Assembly: GCA_021826835.1 (NCBI GenBank)
Contig: JAKAYH010000014.1
Coordinates: 1 to 16,259, forward strand
Origin: Thermoplasmata archaeon
Lineage (GTDB): Archaea > Thermoplasmatota > Thermoplasmata > Thermoplasmatales > Thermoplasmataceae
DNA length: 16,259 nt
Direction: 5' to 3'
The notes under the pieces were generated by a model. It did no database searches. It was not told where the DNA came from and saw only the letters and a program-made list of their open reading frames with translations. Numbering within the stretch: the first letter of the stretch is position 1; the number at the start of each line of letters is the position of its first letter. Below, in pieces: positions 13,648-16,259 of this stretch. The translations under genes and the position numbers were made by a program.

Positions 13648-16259
13648 AATGGAATGTAGAGTTGTAATGATACTGCACCTGTATAGGATGGTCCGTTATA
13701 TGTGTAACCTCCGTTTCCGTTTGGTGTTGCTACCACATAATCGTTTTGAGTAAAATCGTAGGTTTGCGTTCTTGAAGATGACTCACCACATGGCTCAACA
13801 CATGGATGAAACGTGTAAGAGTGGATTATAGGCACAATAGTCTCACTCGCAGAATATGTGAAGTAATCAAGTGTGAACTGATTATCGTTTTTTGTTAAGT
13901 TACTTATAGGTTGTTGTTGCAGAATCATGTTTAGAAACTGCATATATGAAGGATTGCCATTTCCATTGTTAAGTATTTTGAACATTGGTTCGAAGAGGGG
14001 ATAACTCAACGGATCGCCTAATGTGATACCGCAACCTACCTCTATTTGATCGACTTGAGGTAAGCTTCCGTAGGATATCCCAGCTTGTGAAACCGGTTTG
14101 TTCCAATAGGATTGTGAATTGCTTGCGCTTGGGGCAGTTCTTGGAAATACAAACGGACCCAAAGCTACCATTGTCAAACCGATTGCCATAAGACATGGAT
14201 CAGTTGAAAGCAATAGAACATTGTCAGTAAGATCATAAATTGCTTCCTCCGCGGCTATTCCCGTTGAGCTATTTGTATTATTACTAGGTGAAGAACCCTG
14301 ATTTAAGGCGCATATTGGATTATAGACAGGGTGTCCATGAGAATTAGACTTCCCATATTGGGTTCCCGTATAGTTAAGATATTGATTATAGTTGAGAATC
14401 CCATATGTGTATTCATTTGAACCAACATTGTTATCCGGAGATGTAAATACTGTTGTCAGACCGAACGGGATATATGTGTTATATTTACAATCATAACTAC
14501 TTGGACCTTCGCTTGCCGTTATTACGAGATCTCCAATGTAAACTCCACTTGAAGAGTATATGGAGGTATATGCAGCACTGTCTCCTATACATGATGAAAA
14601 CGCGCTATTGACAAGTCTTGAATAAACATCAAATGGATGCTTATAATACGACTGAGCATAAGTGTTGTTGTTTACTAATTCTACCATGAATCCACCATAT
14701 GCACCCGGTTGTGTTGTCCATGAAAAAGAAACAACGCCGTTACCGTTTAGATTTTGATTACAATATATTGGGAAACCTACACTTCCACTTGATGTAAGTG
14801 TGTATATGAGCATTCCTCTGAAAGGCGATCCACTGTTTCCCTGTGGTGGACCGGAAATTTCATCTGGTGAAACTGTTGGATTGTTTATTGATGTGTAAGT
14901 ATTTACCTGACCGCTCCCCATATTTGCGTCGAAATATGGGATTGAAAATGTTATGTTTGAAAGTGTTCCGCCCAACATTGCATTATTATAAGTGAATCCT
15001 TCATTTGAGGTATTAGTAATGTAATCCAATAAGTTCTGGGTCTTTGTATTTCCGTAGAGTTGATAACCTACCCCTATTTCTCCTAAAAGTCTTGTAAATG
15101 TCACTGATACAGTAGATGAATCCCCATTAATGGTTGCAGTTCCTGAAGATGGAGATATAACATATCCTAACATGGACCCAATGGAATAGGAATATGATCC
15201 GTCATGTTCGGAAAAAGATATGGATGATGATGATGTTGATATGGTATTTCCATTAAGATTAACAGACCATACCGTACCATTAGGCAGCCCTGATTCAAAA
15301 AATGTAACATCATTTGCAATGGGTGAATAGGTTTCTGAAATAGATTGTGATGCACCATTGACCGTGATTGAACCTGATTTCAGGGTTCTTGTATAGCCAC
15401 TTACAGTTCCAATGCAATATGAATATGTTCCATTATACTCACTAAATGTGATTGTGCTTGTTGTTGATGATTGAGTATTGCCATTGAGAGTAGCTGACCA
15501 TGAGACTCCGGAAGGTAATCCTGATTGCGTGATATTGATATCGGATAGATGTGGTTTCGGTAGCATTGTATATTCTACTGAAATTGGTGCTGAATCTTCT
15601 TTAACCATAATATGACCGGTACCAGACGGAGAATTGGAATATCCACTAACTGAACCTATATTGTATGAATAATAACCATAATACTCACTAAATATGATTG
15701 TGCTTGTTGTTGATGATTGAGTATTGCCATTGAGGGTAGCTGACCATGAAGTCCCAGACGTTAATCCCGATTCGTCGAAAGTTACATTATAAGGGTATGC
15801 TGAGAATGCTATACCTATCGATCTTGAACTATCGAAGACTATAACATTGCCGCTGGACGGATTACTTGGATATCCGCTTGGTGAACCTATACTATAGGAA
15901 TAAGTTCCTACTTTCTTACTGAATGTTATGGTATTTGTAGCTGATGTTAGAGTGCTTCCACCCATAGATACATACCAAGGGGTTCCTGAAGGTAAACCTG
16001 ATTCTACGAATGAAACATCGTATGTAGATCCGGAATTAATGTTAATAGGAGAAGGCGTAGGAGAAGGCAGATGAATTGGATTTCCTATTATCCTGTACGG
16101 ATTATAATATATCATCGGATCAATTGTATATGACTGATTATGGTTAATGACACCTGTTTCAAATGGAAGTATAATCTGATCACCCAATGAGGTTTCACTC
16201 ACTATACCTGAATGGAATATGGAATCTTCAGACTGCCAGTTTATTGATAAATTACCAAC
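13638..16259 (-). CDS. Large secreted surface protein with beta-sandwich repeats, 5' end outside window
   Basis: The frame is open to the right edge: the GTG at 16202 is internal, and 19 more codons (VGNLSINWQSEDSIFHSGI) precede it, so at least 873 residues are seen and the start lies outside. Counting from that GTG, four tandem repeats of about 75-82 residues span about 61-372. Each has the pattern ESGLPSGTxW, then NGxT, then YSYxIGxxxGY, a repeat frequent in Thermoplasmata secreted proteins and thermopsin-like entries. Some 480 residues of unrecognised sequence follow, rich in Asn, Ser, Gly, Tyr and sequons, with scattered Cys (such as HPCVEPCGE) that may form disulfides. A hydrophobic stretch (about 671-690) precedes FVFPRTAP. 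There is no C-terminal anchor; it ends LYIPLEG. I see no protease active-site motif in the visible part. It is followed two bases later by paralog B. Confidence 0.85.
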   Translation of the reverse strand, partial: VGNLSINWQSEDSIFHSGIVSETSLGDQIILPFETGVINHNQSYTIDPMIYYNPYRIIGNPIHLPSPTPSPININSGSTYDVSFVESGLPSGTPWYVSMGGSTLTSATNTITFSKKVGTYSYSIGSPSGYPSNPSSGNVIVFDSSRSIGIAFSAYPYNVTFDESGLTSGTSWSATLNGNTQSSTTSTIIFSEYYGYYSYNIGSVSGYSNSPSGTGHIMVKEDSAPISVEYTMLPKPHLSDINITQSGLPSGVSWSATLNGNTQSSTTSTITFSEYNGTYSYCIGTVSGYTRTLKSGSITVNGASQSISETYSPIANDVTFFESGLPNGTVWSVNLNGNTISTSSSSISFSEHDGSYSYSIGSMLGYVISPSSGTATINGDSSTVSVTFTRLLGEIGVGYQLYGNTKTQNLLDYITNTSNEGFTYNNAMLGGTLSNITFSIPYFDANMGSGQVNTYTSINNPTVSPDEISGPPQGNSGSPFRGMLIYTLTSSGSVGFPIYCNQNLNGNGVVSFSWTTQPGAYGGFMVELVNNNTYAQSYYKHPFDVYSRLVNSAFSSCIGDSAAYTSIYSSSGVYIGDLVITASEGPSSYDCKYNTYIPFGLTTVFTSPDNNVGSNEYTYGILNYNQYLNYTGTQYGKSNSHGHPVYNPICALNQGSSPSNNTNSSTGIAAEEAIYDLTDNVLLLSTDPCLMAIGLTMVALGPFVFPRTAPSASNSQSYWNKPVSQAGISYGSLPQVDQIEVGCGITLGDPLSYPLFEPMFKILNNGNGNPSYMQFLNMILQQQPISNLTKNDNQFTLDYFTYSASETIVPIIHSYTFHPCVEPCGESSSRTQTYDFTQNDYVVATPNGNGGYTYNGPSYTGAVSLQLYIPLEG
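15087..16022 (-). repeat. Four tandem Ig-like repeats in the surface protein
   Basis: Repeat units map to about 16022-15798, 15797-15567, 15560-15324 and 15314-15087. All share a VxFxESGLxSGTxW opening, an NGNT turn and a YSYxIGxxxGY closing strand. Units 2 and 3 are the most alike; unit 1 is the most divergent in its centre (GGSTLTSATNT instead of NGNTQSSTTST). Unit 3 carries a lone Cys (YSYCIG). Confidence 0.85.
15436..15749 (-). repeat. Near-identical 68-bp direct repeat copies within repeat units 2 and 3
   Basis: 15436-15503 and 15682-15749 match at 66 of 68 bases, 246 bases (82 codons) apart in the same frame. Flanking repeat sequence is much less conserved, so this block reflects recent duplication or gene conversion rather than protein-level constraint alone. 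Confidence 0.8.

Noticed and set aside
13638..16259. Thermopsin-type protease identity for the large surface protein
   Set aside because: The repeats occur in thermopsin-annotated proteins, but no acid-protease catalytic block is visible in the sequenced part.
1..16259. CRISPR arrays, tRNA/rRNA genes, intact insertion sequences
   Set aside because: None seen: the only regular repeats are coding repeats in the surface-protein gene, and no transposase or cloverleaf-like segment was found by eye.

Overview
The window looks like chromosomal DNA of a thermoacidophilic archaeon of the Thermoplasmatales type (Thermoplasma/Ferroplasma/Cuniculiplasma relatives). The signs are an archaeal D-family DNA polymerase large subunit, an archaeal Ogg2-type 8-oxoguanine glycosylase, a GPN-loop GTPase, a gluconate dehydratase of the archaeal non-phosphorylative Entner-Doudoroff pathway, leaderless promoters, and secreted proteins rich in Asn/Ser/Thr with repeats common in Thermoplasmata. 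The lineage is inferred from remembered family resemblance, not from a search.

Left part (1-5489): a gluconate/galactonate dehydratase gene runs off the left edge on the minus strand. A 423-base spacer with a perfect 16-bp palindrome separates it from a divergent full-length aconitase gene. The aconitase stop codon directly abuts the stop of a convergent ogg gene. Upstream of ogg lie a Fe/Mn superoxide dismutase with its own terminator and promoter region, then a small zinc-ribbon protein. Aconitase (a superoxide-sensitive Fe-S enzyme), 8-oxoguanine repair and superoxide removal are thus side by side.

Centre (5571-11208): pyrG (CTP synthase), polC (DP2) and a GPN-loop GTPase form a tight minus-strand operon. 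The promoter ahead of pyrG is placed for a leaderless mRNA, and the polC stop and GTPase start share ATGA. The polC frame stays open upstream of its first ATG, back to the pyrG stop, and the extension reads like normal DP2 N-terminus.

Right part (11267-16259): a two-TM membrane protein, two paralogous small secreted or anchored proteins, and a very large repeat-bearing surface protein cut by the right edge, all on the minus strand. The first paralog follows the surface protein by 2 nt. By paralogy and Shine-Dalgarno placement its start is ACG, not the GTG 51 bases further in. I recognise no function for these four; they look like a cell-surface module and are the least described part of the window.

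No rRNA, tRNA, CRISPR array or intact insertion sequence was seen.
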